Positions 18,726 through 29,411 of a stretch of 64,000 nt of DNA are shown here, one piece after another. Under the pieces are notes generated by a model. The model worked only from the letters and a program-made list of their open reading frames with translations. It was not told the DNA's origin and did not search any database. Positions within the stretch are counted from its first letter, which is position 1; the number at the start of each line of letters is the position of its first letter. A program made the translations under genes and the position numbers. The stretch lies in contig CAWFGG010000008.1 of assembly GCA_963815325.1 (NCBI GenBank), forward strand, positions 124,001 to 188,000. The letters run 5' to 3'. This DNA is from JABDII01 sp963815325. GTDB lineage: Bacteria; Gemmatimonadota; Gemmatimonadetes; Gemmatimonadales; GWC2-71-9.

Positions 18726-19180
18726 GCACGTCTCCTGGTAACGGCCGTGGCGAATCTATTGCTCGGATATCTATGCGTCGGGGGGACACGCCAGCTGCCG
18801 GGATCGGCGTTCGACCCTGGATGCGCCCCGAGAGCCCGACCAGAAGTTAGTGTGCGTCCTGGAGGCTGTCCAATCCAGGCCCTATTCCGGTCGGGTCATC
18901 CTTGGCGTGCTCCAGTGGATGGGATAGCTTCTACGTTGTTTCCGATAACCCATCAACCCAACGTGACACATGACGAGCGCCCGTCGACAGCGAGCCCCTG
19001 AGGGACGCGTCCTCCATAAGCCGTTCCCGGAGTGTTCGATCATCGAACCCCACGAGCCGTCGATCTGTGGGCTGGTGAAGGCTCGACGCCGGAGTTCCTC
19101 CCGGCCGCGGCCCTACGCGGAGTCCCAGGAGACCGCATCCAGCGGACGCGATGCCCCCGACGGAGCGGAGCCGGATCGTG
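18726..19180. other. Divergent intergenic region upstream of DinB-family gene
   Basis: 455 bp without a supported gene. It contains a perfect odd palindrome at 19034-19048 (listed separately). Several short open frames on the plus strand lack family features and look like chance GC-rich frames. Confidence 0.4.
19034..19048. promoter_or_regulatory. Perfect 15-bp palindrome, candidate operator
   Basis: GTTCGAT-C-ATCGAAC has 7-bp perfect arms around one base, about 130 bp before the DinB-family start. The half-sites GTTC/GAAC are those used by several LexA proteins, but the spacing differs from known boxes, so the regulator is not identified. Confidence 0.35.
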
Positions 19181-19730
19181 ATGACCAGCGAGTTCGATCA
19201 CGCTGTTCGATCGGCTCGCCCAGAGCCGAGACCGAGTCCTCGCCTTCGTCGAGGCGACCGATGAGCCACGCCGCGCCCAGCGGCCCGGTGAGGGGCAGTG
19301 GTCGATGCTCCAGGTGATAGAGCACCTCGTGCTCGCCGAGGAGGGCACGCTTCGGGTTCTTCGCCAAGGGCCTGCACCGCAACCGCGTGTCACGCTCCGC
19401 TCACGCCTCGCCCTCCGTGCCATCGAGGTGCTATTCGGGCTCGGCGCGCGCGTCCGGGTCCCTTCCAAATCGCTTGCTCCGGCGGGTGCGGACCCGCTCG
19501 ATACATTGCGGTCGCGATGGAATGAGGCCCGTGAGGGCATTGCCGCGGTTGTAGAAGGACTCGATACGGAGGCACTCCGCCAGCCTCGATTCCGTCATCC
19601 TGTTGCGGGATGGCTCACTGTCGGCCAGGGGCTCGATTTCCTGGATCGGCATATTCGCCATCACGAGCGGCAGCTCCATCGGATCCGTCGGGCCTTGAAT
19701 CCTCCCCAGCCCATTGAAGGCCCCACCTAG
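19181..19730 (+). CDS. DinB-family protein, apparent 1-nt frameshift near N-terminus
   Basis: The C-terminal 141 residues read clearly as a DinB/YfiT-like four-helix bundle: GQWSMLQVIEHLVLAEEG, then the terminal DFLDRHIRHHERQLHRIRRAL with the conserved His pattern for a metal site. The frame extends upstream to FDRLAQSRDRVLAFVEATDE but meets a stop without a start. ATG at 19181, with GGAG upstream, encodes MTSEFDH in a frame one base off. Removing one base around 19196-19206 gives a normal 182-residue protein. Members are thiol-dependent transferases or DNA-damage-linked proteins of unclear function. Confidence 0.65.
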
Positions 19731-19829
19731 CCCGGGCGCTCTGCACACGGGACACCCGCGTGGGTCTTGGTGAAGGTGTTGTGAAGGGTGAATGGCATCA
19801 TTCGGACTGCTGGGGTCGCCGATTCTCGC

Positions 19830-21833
19830 CTACCTCAGCAAGTCGATGGCCCGCTGCAGGATGCTGCGCATGTCAATTGAGTAGTTGTGCGCCGGTTCAC
19901 CCCAACGACGATAGAGGGTTTCCTTCGAGAGCTCCAAGACCGGGCTGCGGCAGTCCGTTCGTGGTGGAGTATACCGATCTCGGTGCCATCGATCGAGGTC
20001 TTTCACGAACACTGCACCGACGCCGTTGTCCGCGATTTTCATGAACCCAGCAGGGTCCGGGTCGTGAAGCGGCTGGACGATGTAGTTGATATCGGAAGTA
20101 TCGCGTTGCGCAGCGTATCGGATTTGCAGCCAGGGTGAGCCGACGAGTTCTGTCGCTGGATCTTCAACTTGGTGCCACGGTCGGAACAGGGAGTCCAGTA
20201 GACTCTTCTGGTCGAAGGCTTCGCGGTACTCTGCATACCCGCCGTCGTACAAGCCGATCTTGTAGTCTGTCGCGTGCCCGAGAGACCGCATGGTTCGATC
20301 AACCATGTAACACCGTGGCTGAACCAGGGCGAGCGCAACGGCAGCGGCGACGACTGTGGCTCCAATGATGATGGGCCTCGATGGACTCCGTGCTACGACG
20401 CGCCAGAACACCGCCAGAGGCAATATCATGACGGGGGTGAAGTGGTGCAGGGCCACGAAGGCAACCACATAGAAGAATGCCAAATATCCGGCCGTTATCA
20501 CGGTCAGCGATCGACTGAGGGAATCGTGGGCACGGGTATAGAACAAGGCGAATGGCGGTATGATGCCAGCTGGTATCAACAGAAAGAGCAACCGGCCATA
20601 GTCGTCGATCCGGAGAAGCCGAAGACGACTCAGGATGTTGCCCATGTTCGAAGGGCTGAGCAGTTCGTTGTAAAGGACGGCGAGCACGATGCAGCCTGCG
20701 AGGGCAATCGCCACCGTCCGGAGGCGAATTCCCTTATGTCGCGAGGTAGAAACGGCGATGCCGGCGCCGAGCAAGACGAGGAATAGGAGGCCGGTAGGCC
20801 TGGTAAAGTAGGCAAGCATGGCGAACCCGACACACCACCCCGGTTTTTTTGCCCACAAGAAATAGGCAGCCGCCAGCATACCTGATACGGCAAGTAGATC
20901 GATATTGGCGGGGGACGCGATATCCACGGCATAGGCGTAGTACGCGTCGTTGAACACCATCGCTGCAATGACAACCGAGAGGCCAAGGGCAACCGCGAAG
21001 TCCTCGGAGATGCTTAATGAGCGGGATGATCTCCACTCGATCAGCCCGTACAGCCCGGCGAGGATCAGGGGTCCGTAAAGGAGCAGTGGCAGGCGCGCGG
21101 CGACCTCGATAGGGCCGAAGAGCGAAATGAACCAATGGACAGGATATGTCGCCGCGATCATACCCACGCCCAAGCCCGGAGGCGCTCCGGTCGGTAGTCT
21201 CGGAAGGAGAAAGAGGTCGAGCGAGCGACCCATGGTGAGGAGCTCGAGTCCATCCGGGTTGAAGTCTTGCCAAAAGATGAATGGGTAGAGCAGGTAGAGC
21301 GTGAGGAGAGATGCGCCCACTAGCCAAGCCAACCGGCGGTAGTCTTTTCCGATGAAGAATGGGAGGATGACCGTACCGCTAACAACGCGGGCGGCCAGGA
21401 TCGCCCACGCCACGAGGGTCGTGCCGATAATCGCGTCTCGGAATGGTGAATCACCGATCCCGTCGTACGCGAGCTTCACCATTGAAGACGCGAGGATATG
21501 GAGAGCGACACTCACGAGGAATGACATGAGCACGGCTTCAACTGTGTTGCGAGGCTTCCCAAATGCCAGGGCGAGTGAGAATCCCGGGGCCATGAAAAGG
21601 ACGATGGCTGCGAAGATTACTAGTGGAGCGATTCCATAGAGGAGAACGACATGCTCTGTCATGGGATACCATTGGTCTGGCAGCGGCCCGGGAAACAGAT
21701 CGTTCACATGCCCAATGGTGCCCGACAAGAACACGATGATTCCGGCGCAGATCGAGAGAATAGCGAGATAGGCGTACAGGAACCTGTGGGAGACGCTTCG
21801 CACGTGTCGGGGACCGTCTGGCCCAATTTCCAT
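19830..21833 (-). CDS. Polytopic membrane protein of unknown function, GT-C-like topology
   Basis: 667 residues. About twelve membrane helices fill residues 18-500, followed by a soluble extracytoplasmic tail of about 160 residues. This topology, together with a loop holding YAYAVDIASPANIDLL after a helix pair, recalls GT-C glycosyltransferases and O-antigen/glycan membrane enzymes, but no diagnostic motif was found. The ATG has GGAGGG about 8 nt upstream. Codon third positions contain noticeably more A and T than neighbouring genes, which suggests acquisition by transfer. It is isolated, with non-coding DNA on its upstream side and the disrupted DinB gene convergent to it. Confidence 0.65.
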   Translation of the reverse strand: MEIGPDGPRHVRSVSHRFLYAYLAILSICAGIIVFLSGTIGHVNDLFPGPLPDQWYPMTEHVVLLYGIAPLVIFAAIVLFMAPGFSLALAFGKPRNTVEAVLMSFLVSVALHILASSMVKLAYDGIGDSPFRDAIIGTTLVAWAILAARVVSGTVILPFFIGKDYRRLAWLVGASLLTLYLLYPFIFWQDFNPDGLELLTMGRSLDLFLLPRLPTGAPPGLGVGMIAATYPVHWFISLFGPIEVAARLPLLLYGPLILAGLYGLIEWRSSRSLSISEDFAVALGLSVVIAAMVFNDAYYAYAVDIASPANIDLLAVSGMLAAAYFLWAKKPGWCVGFAMLAYFTRPTGLLFLVLLGAGIAVSTSRHKGIRLRTVAIALAGCIVLAVLYNELLSPSNMGNILSRLRLLRIDDYGRLLFLLIPAGIIPPFALFYTRAHDSLSRSLTVITAGYLAFFYVVAFVALHHFTPVMILPLAVFWRVVARSPSRPIIIGATVVAAAVALALVQPRCYMVDRTMRSLGHATDYKIGLYDGGYAEYREAFDQKSLLDSLFRPWHQVEDPATELVGSPWLQIRYAAQRDTSDINYIVQPLHDPDPAGFMKIADNGVGAVFVKDLDRWHRDRYTPPRTDCRSPVLELSKETLYRRWGEPAHNYSIDMRSILQRAIDLLR

Positions 21834-22130
21834 CAGCTTCCCTCCGGCCGATGACTACCCCAAGGGTTGTCGATGAGCGTTGATCGACCCGGAAAATGAC
21901 TGCGGAAAAGGAAGGGGCGATAGCACGGCTCCCTCCGGAGCTCAGTGGTAGAAGGGAACTTAGTGGCGTTTTGTCCCGGCGTCAGCATCGAGCAGGTCGG
22001 TTCCATCTAGAGTGTCCGGATGTCCGGATCCTGATCACGCTTTGGCCCGAAGCATAGCCGGGCCGCGGCCGCAAGAATATGTTTCAGGCATATGGTGGTC
22101 TTGGCCCTCATTTGCCTGGAGGCGAGTCTG
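21834..22130. other. Divergent intergenic region upstream of M48 protease
   Basis: 297 bp. It holds the tandem 8-mer TGTCCGGA at 22013-22028 and a tRNA-D-arm-like string near 21939 that does not fold into a tRNA. No gene is supported. Confidence 0.4.
22013..22028. repeat. Tandem 8-bp repeat TGTCCGGA x2
   Basis: Two exact adjacent copies, each containing the palindromic core TCCGGA, about 100 bp before the M48 protease start. A regulator site is possible but unproven. Confidence 0.5.
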
Positions 22131-23573
22131 GTGCGTAAGCGATTCATGAGTAAACTCGTGCTCGGCACGCTGGCAGTGACCGGCTGTGCCGTCAATCCGG
22201 TGACTGGAAAGTCCGAACTCTCGCTCGTGTCCGAGTCGCAAGAAGTCCAGATGGGACTCGAGGGCGCCCAACAAGTATCCCAGTCGATGGGCCTACTGCC
22301 CGACAGCGGATTTCAGGCCTACGTGAACGGTCTCGGTCAGCAACTCGCGGCGCGTTCGGAGCGCCCCCAACTGCCGTGGGGATTCCGGATCGTCGACGAC
22401 CCTGTTGTCAACGCGTTCGCGTTGCCCGGCGGGCAAATCTTCGTGACGCGCGGCATCCTCACGCACTTCAATTCGGAAGCAGAGCTGGTGTCGGTGCTCG
22501 GCCACGAGATCGGTCACGTGACGGCCAAGCACTCGGTCCGGCAGATGAGCCGGACCCAGCTGGCCCAGCTTGGCCTCGGAATCGGCATGATCCTCAAGCC
22601 GAGCCTGCAGGATGTGGGACAAGTCGCGAGCGCCGGTCTCGGCGTGCTGTTTCTCAAGTTCGGGCGTGACGACGAGAACCAGGCCGATGAGTTGGGGTTC
22701 AAGTATGCGTTGAGCAACGGCTATGATGTCCGGGACATGCTCTCGGTCTTTCAAACGCTCGACCGCATCAGCGGCACATCCGGGCGTGGGATGCCCGAAT
22801 GGTTGTCGACCCACCCCAATCCCGGGAATCGCTATGAGAGCACCCAGGAACGGATTGCGGCACTCAGCCGAAACCTCGACGGGCTCACGAGCAACCGGGA
22901 CAGCTACCTGCGGCGGCTCGACGGGATGGTCTTTGGTGAGGACCCACGGCTGGGGTACTTCACGGGCAGCACGTTCTACCATCCGGATCTCGAGTTCCAG
23001 CTCGAGTTTCCCGACGGATGGAAGACCCAGAATGGCACTCAGGCCGTCGTGGCTGGCAGCCCGCAAAACGATGCCATCATCGCCCTGACGCTGGCAGGGA
23101 CGGGTACGCCCGGCGAGGCGGCCCGCGAATTCTTCGCGCAAGACGGCGTCCAGGCGCAGAGCACCAGCACCAGCTCCATCAATGGACTCCCGGCGGTCAC
23201 CAGCATCTTCACCGCGCAGACACAGGATGGCACGTTCCAGGGGCGAGTCGCCTTCATCGCCCACGGTGGTACCACCTACCGCATCCTGGCCTATAGTCCT
23301 GCCTCGGTCTATGGCAGCTACGGCACCATCTTCCGCCGATCGGTCGAGACCTTCCAGCGTCTCACCGACCGGGCGGCTCTCTCGGTCCAGCCCGCTCGCG
23401 TCTCAATTGTCAAGGTGCCAAGCCGCATGAGCCTGGAAGACTTCAATCGACGATACCCATCGACCATCCCAATAGCCCAGCTCGCATTGATCAACGGAGT
23501 CGAAGAGACGACGATGCTCGCGGCGGGCCAATTGGTGAAGCGGGTGGTGGGAGGAGAACTGCCCGGGTCCTAA
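22131..23573 (+). CDS. M48-family metalloprotease lipoprotein (BepA/LoiP-like) with C-terminal LysM-like tail
   Basis: 480 residues from GTG 22131, chosen for GGAGG 9 nt upstream; ATG at 22146 is the alternative. A short charged start is followed by a hydrophobic stretch and the lipobox VTGC (Cys19), so it should be an envelope lipoprotein. The zinc motif HEIGH is at 125-129, with the third ligand in ENQADELG about 65 residues later. Residues 270-420 form a non-catalytic beta-rich domain (FYHPDLEFQLEFPDGW). The end VSIVKVPSRMSLEDFNRRYP...LINGVEE looks like a degenerate LysM. Probable role: quality control of outer-membrane proteins. The stop overlaps the convergent UDG gene. Confidence 0.87.
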   Translation: MRKRFMSKLVLGTLAVTGCAVNPVTGKSELSLVSESQEVQMGLEGAQQVSQSMGLLPDSGFQAYVNGLGQQLAARSERPQLPWGFRIVDDPVVNAFALPGGQIFVTRGILTHFNSEAELVSVLGHEIGHVTAKHSVRQMSRTQLAQLGLGIGMILKPSLQDVGQVASAGLGVLFLKFGRDDENQADELGFKYALSNGYDVRDMLSVFQTLDRISGTSGRGMPEWLSTHPNPGNRYESTQERIAALSRNLDGLTSNRDSYLRRLDGMVFGEDPRLGYFTGSTFYHPDLEFQLEFPDGWKTQNGTQAVVAGSPQNDAIIALTLAGTGTPGEAAREFFAQDGVQAQSTSTSSINGLPAVTSIFTAQTQDGTFQGRVAFIAHGGTTYRILAYSPASVYGSYGTIFRRSVETFQRLTDRAALSVQPARVSIVKVPSRMSLEDFNRRYPSTIPIAQLALINGVEETTMLAAGQLVKRVVGGELPGS

Positions 23574-24283
23574 CGGCTCGGGGCGCCCGGGGTTCGGTCG
23601 ACAACATCGCGGGCCGCGGCGAAGACATCGTACCACATCGTCCTGGTGAGGCGCCCGGTATTGGTATTCTGCCGGCTGGGGTGATACGAGGCGATCAGGA
23701 CGGTCTCGTCCGGCAGGACGGTCTGAACGTTGTGGCCGAACGGCGGGCGATTGGCGGGCGCCAGTGTTGTCCACCACCCGGCGGCTCGTAGCCACGCCTC
23801 CCACCCGATTCGTCCCAGGACTACCACCACCGCGACATTCCCGAGCAACCGCACGTCGTCCTCGAGGTACGAGCGACATTGGGCGAGTTCCTCGCGGGTG
23901 GGTTTGTTTCCCGGCGGCGCGCACCGCGCCGCCGCCGAGATGTAACAGTCCTCCAGGGCCAGCCCATCCGCACGATCGGAGGCGAGCGGCTGATTGGCAA
24001 ACCCGAACCGGTACAGCGCTTCGTACAGCCAGTTGCCGCTCGAATCCCCGGTGAACATGCGGCCGGTGCGGTTGGCCCCGTGGGCGGCAGGTGCCAGGCC
24101 GACGATCAAGAGCCGCGCATCGGGGTCGCCAAATCCTGGAACCGGTTTTCCCCAATACTCCAGATGGCGGAATGCCCGCTTCTTGACCTCGGCTACCCGG
24201 CGGCAGTGCGCCCGCAAGCGGGGGCACCGCGTACAGGCTGGAATGGCACGATTGAGACTTGCGAGCGAACGAAACGCGGTCAC
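23570..24283 (-). CDS. Type 5 uracil-DNA glycosylase (UDGb family)
   Basis: 237 residues. Motif GLAPAAHGANRTGRMFTGD and the later HPSRQN are diagnostic of family 5 UDG, which removes uracil and hypoxanthine from DNA and lacks the usual catalytic Asp/Asn in motif 1 (Ala here, as in the family). Cys17 and Cys20 (CTRC), plus two later cysteines near residues 99 and 115, should bind a 4Fe-4S cluster. Cytoplasmic base-excision repair. It shares CTAA at 23570-23573 with the M48 gene stop. Confidence 0.9.
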   Translation of the reverse strand: MTAFRSLASLNRAIPACTRCPRLRAHCRRVAEVKKRAFRHLEYWGKPVPGFGDPDARLLIVGLAPAAHGANRTGRMFTGDSSGNWLYEALYRFGFANQPLASDRADGLALEDCYISAAARCAPPGNKPTREELAQCRSYLEDDVRLLGNVAVVVVLGRIGWEAWLRAAGWWTTLAPANRPPFGHNVQTVLPDETVLIASYHPSRQNTNTGRLTRTMWYDVFAAARDVVDRTPGAPSR

Positions 24284-24308
24284 CGAAAGCGTGGGGTCGG
24301 AGGGAGCA

Positions 24309-25598
<1,290 letters not shown>

Positions 25599-25654
25599 TG
25601 TCTATGGCATCCCGCGCCATCCGACGCTCGGTCCTTCGGCTGGAACGCTCCTCG

Positions 25655-27115
25655 TCATGTGAAATCCAATCCGTGGCTGAACGGCGGGCTTGGCCGCTCC
25701 GGCTTGGCGCGGCCGTATCCCAGTTCATCGCTCCGGCTGATCCGCTTCTCAGCGGCCAATCCTTCGAGCACCAATTCACATCCCGCAACGGCGGTGGGTG
25801 GGTCTGAGGGCGGGGCGAGCTGCAACCGGTGGACCAGGTCGAGCAACCCCGGCACGACCTTGAATCCTTCGAGACACGTGGCGGAACGCTCGTCCCCGGA
25901 GATCTTGAGCGCGCCGCCGTCGTCGAACCACGCTACGATCGGCCCCACGTCCGCGTCGCCAAGGCGCCCGGAGAACACCCGTCCCGCCGCCCGGCGAATC
26001 AGGTCCCGGGCGATGCTCTCACTGCCCTGGAGTTCGCCCTCGTACTCGAGCTCGAGTTTGCCGGTAATCGATGGCAACGCCGCATAGATGTCGTTGATGC
26101 GTGGGATGACTTCCGGCTCGTTGACCAGCACAGCCCGTCGTTCAGCGTTGCTGACCGCGCTCTCCAACACGGAGATCGGGAGGCGTTGGCTCACTCCGGA
26201 GTGCTTGTCGACTCGTTTGTCACTCCGCGCCTCGAACGCGATCGCTTCAACCACTTCGTGGATGAAGCCAGGAATGCGAATCGTCTTGGCCGCCCGATCC
26301 ACCCAGGCTTCCTGTTGGGTGATCGCCATCCCGAGCTCGATCGTCGCTGGATAGTGGGTGACGATCTCGGCGCCGATCCGATCCTTGAGGGGCGTCACGA
26401 TCTTGCCGCGCGCCGTGTAGTCTTCCGGATTCGCCGTAAATGCCAGCTTCAAGTCGAGCGGCAGGCGCACGGGATAGCCTTTGATCTGGACATCACCCTC
26501 CTGCATGATGTTGAAGAGGCCAACCTGTATCTTTCCAGACAGGTCCGGGAGTTCGTTGATCGTGAAGATGCCGCGATTGGCTCGCGGGAGGAGTCCGTAG
26601 TGCATCGTCAGCTCATCGGAGAGCAGGTGCCCGCCACGGGCAGCCTTGATGGGGTCGACATCTCCGATGATGTCGGCGATGGTCACGTCCGGTGTCGCGA
26701 GCTTCTCGACGTAGCGATGCTCCCGAGTCAACCAGGCAATGGGTGTCGCCTCACCGCATTCCTGTACGAGTTCGTGTCCATACTTGGAAATTGGGGTGAA
26801 CGGATCGTCATTGACCTCACTCCCGGCAAGAATCGGAATCTCGTCGTCCAGGAAATTCACCAATTGACGCAGCAGCCGGCTCTTGGCCTGGCCGCGCAGT
26901 CCCAGGAGAATGAACGCATGCTGGGCCAGGAGAGCATTGATGATCTGCGGCACGATGGTGTCTTCATAGCCAATAATGCCGGGAAAGAGCGGCTCATTCC
27001 GCTCGAGCTTACGCAACGCGTTGTCGCGCATCTCCTGGCTGACGGTCCGGCCGCGGAGCGGCGGCTCTGACCAGGGGCTCTGCCGTAATTCGCCCAGGGT
27101 CTTGGGTTTCGACAT
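25655..27115 (-). CDS. MoxR/magnesium-chelatase-like AAA+ ATPase
   Basis: 486 residues. Walker A is GLRGQAKS at 72-79, a form typical of ChlI/BchI-like ATPases. The Walker B region is GIFTINELPDL, followed by FNIMQEGDVQIKGYPVRLPLDL, and the sensor region is AFTANPEDYT. The C-terminal 150 residues are helical. Together with the downstream VWA gene it should form a remodelling complex. The upstream region (27116-27235) separates it from a divergent small lipoprotein gene. No signal peptide. Confidence 0.87.
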   Translation of the reverse strand: MSKPKTLGELRQSPWSEPPLRGRTVSQEMRDNALRKLERNEPLFPGIIGYEDTIVPQIINALLAQHAFILLGLRGQAKSRLLRQLVNFLDDEIPILAGSEVNDDPFTPISKYGHELVQECGEATPIAWLTREHRYVEKLATPDVTIADIIGDVDPIKAARGGHLLSDELTMHYGLLPRANRGIFTINELPDLSGKIQVGLFNIMQEGDVQIKGYPVRLPLDLKLAFTANPEDYTARGKIVTPLKDRIGAEIVTHYPATIELGMAITQQEAWVDRAAKTIRIPGFIHEVVEAIAFEARSDKRVDKHSGVSQRLPISVLESAVSNAERRAVLVNEPEVIPRINDIYAALPSITGKLELEYEGELQGSESIARDLIRRAAGRVFSGRLGDADVGPIVAWFDDGGALKISGDERSATCLEGFKVVPGLLDLVHRLQLAPPSDPPTAVAGCELVLEGLAAEKRISRSDELGYGRAKPERPSPPFSHGLDFT

Positions 27116-27235
27116 GAATACTCAGCTTTCGTCGAGCGAAGGTGATGGATCCACGCCCGGAGGGCGCCCCTCCGAAGCTAAGCAACGTCGACGCGGCCGC
27201 GTCAAGCCTCGTCGGTTTCTCATAGGAGACCCGCC

Positions 27236-27442
27236 ATGAGCCTGCGACCCACACTCCTGATGGGCGGTCTTATCCTGGTGGCGTCCTGCGGGGGCGAGAA
27301 CGTCGAGACCCGACCGGCGGACGGGACCTCAGTGGATCGTCCAAGCGCGGCACCGAACGCGGCCGCCGACACCCTCCCGGCGGACAGCATCATGCCACGT
27401 GACACGGCGACGATCGACCCGCCCGAGCGACTCCCGGACTAG
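27236..27442 (+). CDS. Small predicted lipoprotein
   Basis: 68 residues. The signal sequence is MSLRPTLLMGGLILVASC with a good lipobox (VASC, Cys18), followed by a 50-residue Pro/Asp/Thr-rich disordered tail. AGGAG is 8 nt before the ATG, which supports genuine translation. Function unknown. Its TAG shares CTAG (27439-27442) with the stop of the convergent epimerase gene. Confidence 0.7.
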   Translation: MSLRPTLLMGGLILVASCGGENVETRPADGTSVDRPSAAPNAAADTLPADSIMPRDTATIDPPERLPD

Positions 27443-28431
27443 GTCGTCGAGTCGCTCCCCGCAAGCGGTCGGACGGCCTCGGCGACCAGAGTGCCGTGGT
27501 GGACGTCAGGTCGCCAACCGAGCCTGTCCCGCGCCGCCGCTGACCGATAGGGATTTCCACCGCGCCAAAAGCGGACGGCGCCGGTAAGCGTACTCGGGGC
27601 GCGATCGCGCCCGGCTCCCCGCCGGATCGCATCGCCCGTTCGAGCCGCCATGAGCGCCGCCCATTCCGGGACGGGGACCGTTCGGATCGGCCGGCCCAAG
27701 CCGGTCGCCACCGCATCGATGAATCCTGCCGAATCGATCTCCGCATCGTTGGTGACGTTGAACGCGCGGCCCCAGGCAGCCTCGGACGCCAGGGCGCACC
27801 GGACGGCCTCGGCGACACTCGCTGCGTGAACCAACGCCAGTGGCCTCCGCCCCGGCCCCACGCGGGGAAGCCAGCCGCGGCGAGCAGCCGCCACGACGCG
27901 CGGCAGAAACAAGCGATCGCCAGGGCCATAGACGAGGCAGGGGCGCAATACGCAGGCTGCCCCTCCCAATATCTCCCGCCACAACACTTCTTCGGCCAGT
28001 CGCTTGGACCGGGCGTAATACTCGCGGTCCGAAAGCGGGCCCCATGGAGAGTCTTCGTCGACACTACCATCATCGCTATTGCCCGATCGGCCGTACACGG
28101 CAACGGAAGAAATGTGCACGATCGGAATGGCCAATTCGGCCGCCCGACGAGCGGCGAGCGCGGTGCCACGGACGTTGATGGCCTCGAATGCCTCCCATGG
28201 GGCATGGTCGGCGATGATCGCGGCGGCATGGACGATGGCGCTGCAATGCCGAACCTCGGTCCAGAGCTCAGGGTCCTCGACCCGGCCTCGCACCGGCTTG
28301 GCTCCACGAGACCGGAGAAGGTCAGCGGCGCGATCGCTCCGTGCCAGGGCCATGCAGGCAACGCCGGTCGAGGAGAAGGATTGGAGAATGTGCCGGCCAA
28401 TCAATCCGGTACCGCCGGTGACGAAGATCAT
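27439..28431 (-). CDS. NAD-dependent epimerase/dehydratase (extended SDR)
   Basis: 330 residues. The N-terminal Rossmann loop TGGTGLIGRH (G-x2-G-x2-G), HISSVAVYG and the catalytic YYARSK (Y-x3-K) mark an extended short-chain dehydrogenase. Substrate is probably a nucleotide sugar or similar; the sequence does not say which. It is the last gene of the lonSB-glcDEF-ygfZ operon and its ATG overlaps the ygfZ stop (ATGA at 28431-28428). No membrane segment. Confidence 0.83.
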   Translation of the reverse strand: MIFVTGGTGLIGRHILQSFSSTGVACMALARSDRAADLLRSRGAKPVRGRVEDPELWTEVRHCSAIVHAAAIIADHAPWEAFEAINVRGTALAARRAAELAIPIVHISSVAVYGRSGNSDDGSVDEDSPWGPLSDREYYARSKRLAEEVLWREILGGAACVLRPCLVYGPGDRLFLPRVVAAARRGWLPRVGPGRRPLALVHAASVAEAVRCALASEAAWGRAFNVTNDAEIDSAGFIDAVATGLGRPIRTVPVPEWAALMAARTGDAIRRGAGRDRAPSTLTGAVRFWRGGNPYRSAAARDRLGWRPDVHHGTLVAEAVRPLAGSDSTT

Positions 28432-29411
28432 TCCTCGATGTCGAGCGTCGAAAAAGGAAGCGGCACTACCGTCGCTTCACGGCCCTCGATCGTGACGATG
28501 CTTCCAGCAACCACCGCTCTGCGGAGCATGGCGAGGGCGAGTGTCCGGTCGGGGAGGCGAAGGGTGGAATGGACGAGGCCGACATCCTTGCCGTCATGCG
28601 TGATCGTCTGTGTCGCGAGCGGATCGCTGCCGTGCCATCTGAGGCCGCAGATTTCCTTATTGGTGTGCCCGCGGAAATGAACCCGGGCGACGGTTTCCTG
28701 GCCGGTGTAACACCCCTTGGTGTGGGAAACACCCTTGAGGTCATCGAAGCGTACCTCTTGGGGCAGGGTGCGCTCTCCGATCTCATTTCCCAGCGCAGGC
28801 CACCCGGCAAGAATCCGAGCGGCGTGGGAGTCATCCAACGTTCCCAATTGCGCACCGACGGTCACGGTATGTTTCCGCGCTCGTTCGATGGTAGCGGTCT
28901 CACCGACGAGCAGCGCCTCGAACGGCGCCTGTACGGTTCCCCTGGCCATGAGCAGCGATCCGGCGGCACTCTCCCAGGTCGCTGTGTCCCCAGGGTGCAG
29001 AGGGACCGTGCCCAGCGCTGCCCGCTCCAGGATCTGCTCGACCGCCGTGCCGTACAACCAGGCGACACTCCACCGGGTCCTGAGGTCCGTCACTTGAGCG
29101 AGCCTTGGAGGAAATGTCCGTTGGAAGAGCGCGAGCATGCCATCGGCGCTGCGCGCGGGCAAGATCAGGATCGCCTCGCTCTTGGAGGGCATCACCCAGC
29201 AATCGGTGATGATCATGCCTTTCGGCGTGAGAAAAGCCCCGTAGATGAGGTGATCGCCGCCGTGGCCGACCACGTCGTTGGTGAACACGCCCTGCAAGCA
29301 TTCGAGGGCTCCTGGTCCGCTCACTCGCAGCGCCGCCGACTCGTTCAGAATGATCGTCCCTCCACTTCGGAGAGCGTCCAATCGGTTCCGATCGAGGATC
29401 ACGTCGATCAT
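28428..29411 (-). CDS. ygfZ: YgfZ/GcvT-like folate-binding protein (Fe-S cluster maintenance)
   Basis: 327 residues with the GcvT fold. The diagnostic YgfZ signature KGCYTGQETVARVHFRG contains the conserved Cys. It is thought to use tetrahydrofolate to help repair or assemble Fe-S proteins. Placement directly after glcF, an Fe-S subunit, fits such a helper role. The ATG overlaps the glcF stop (ATGA at 29411-29408) and its own stop overlaps the epimerase start. Confidence 0.88.
   Translation of the reverse strand: MIDVILDRNRLDALRSGGTIILNESAALRVSGPGALECLQGVFTNDVVGHGGDHLIYGAFLTPKGMIITDCWVMPSKSEAILILPARSADGMLALFQRTFPPRLAQVTDLRTRWSVAWLYGTAVEQILERAALGTVPLHPGDTATWESAAGSLLMARGTVQAPFEALLVGETATIERARKHTVTVGAQLGTLDDSHAARILAGWPALGNEIGERTLPQEVRFDDLKGVSHTKGCYTGQETVARVHFRGHTNKEICGLRWHGSDPLATQTITHDGKDVGLVHSTLRLPDRTLALAMLRRAVVAGSIVTIEGREATVVPLPFSTLDIEE

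Noticed and set aside
21939..22005. AGCTCAGTGGTAGAAG string resembling a tRNA D-arm, with a GGTTC string about 50 nt later
   Set aside because: No acceptor stem, anticodon stem or proper T-arm pairing can be drawn around it; most likely chance or a very old remnant.
22293..23264. Long open frame on the minus strand inside the M48 gene
   Set aside because: It mirrors codon-position GC bias of the real gene and has no family features.
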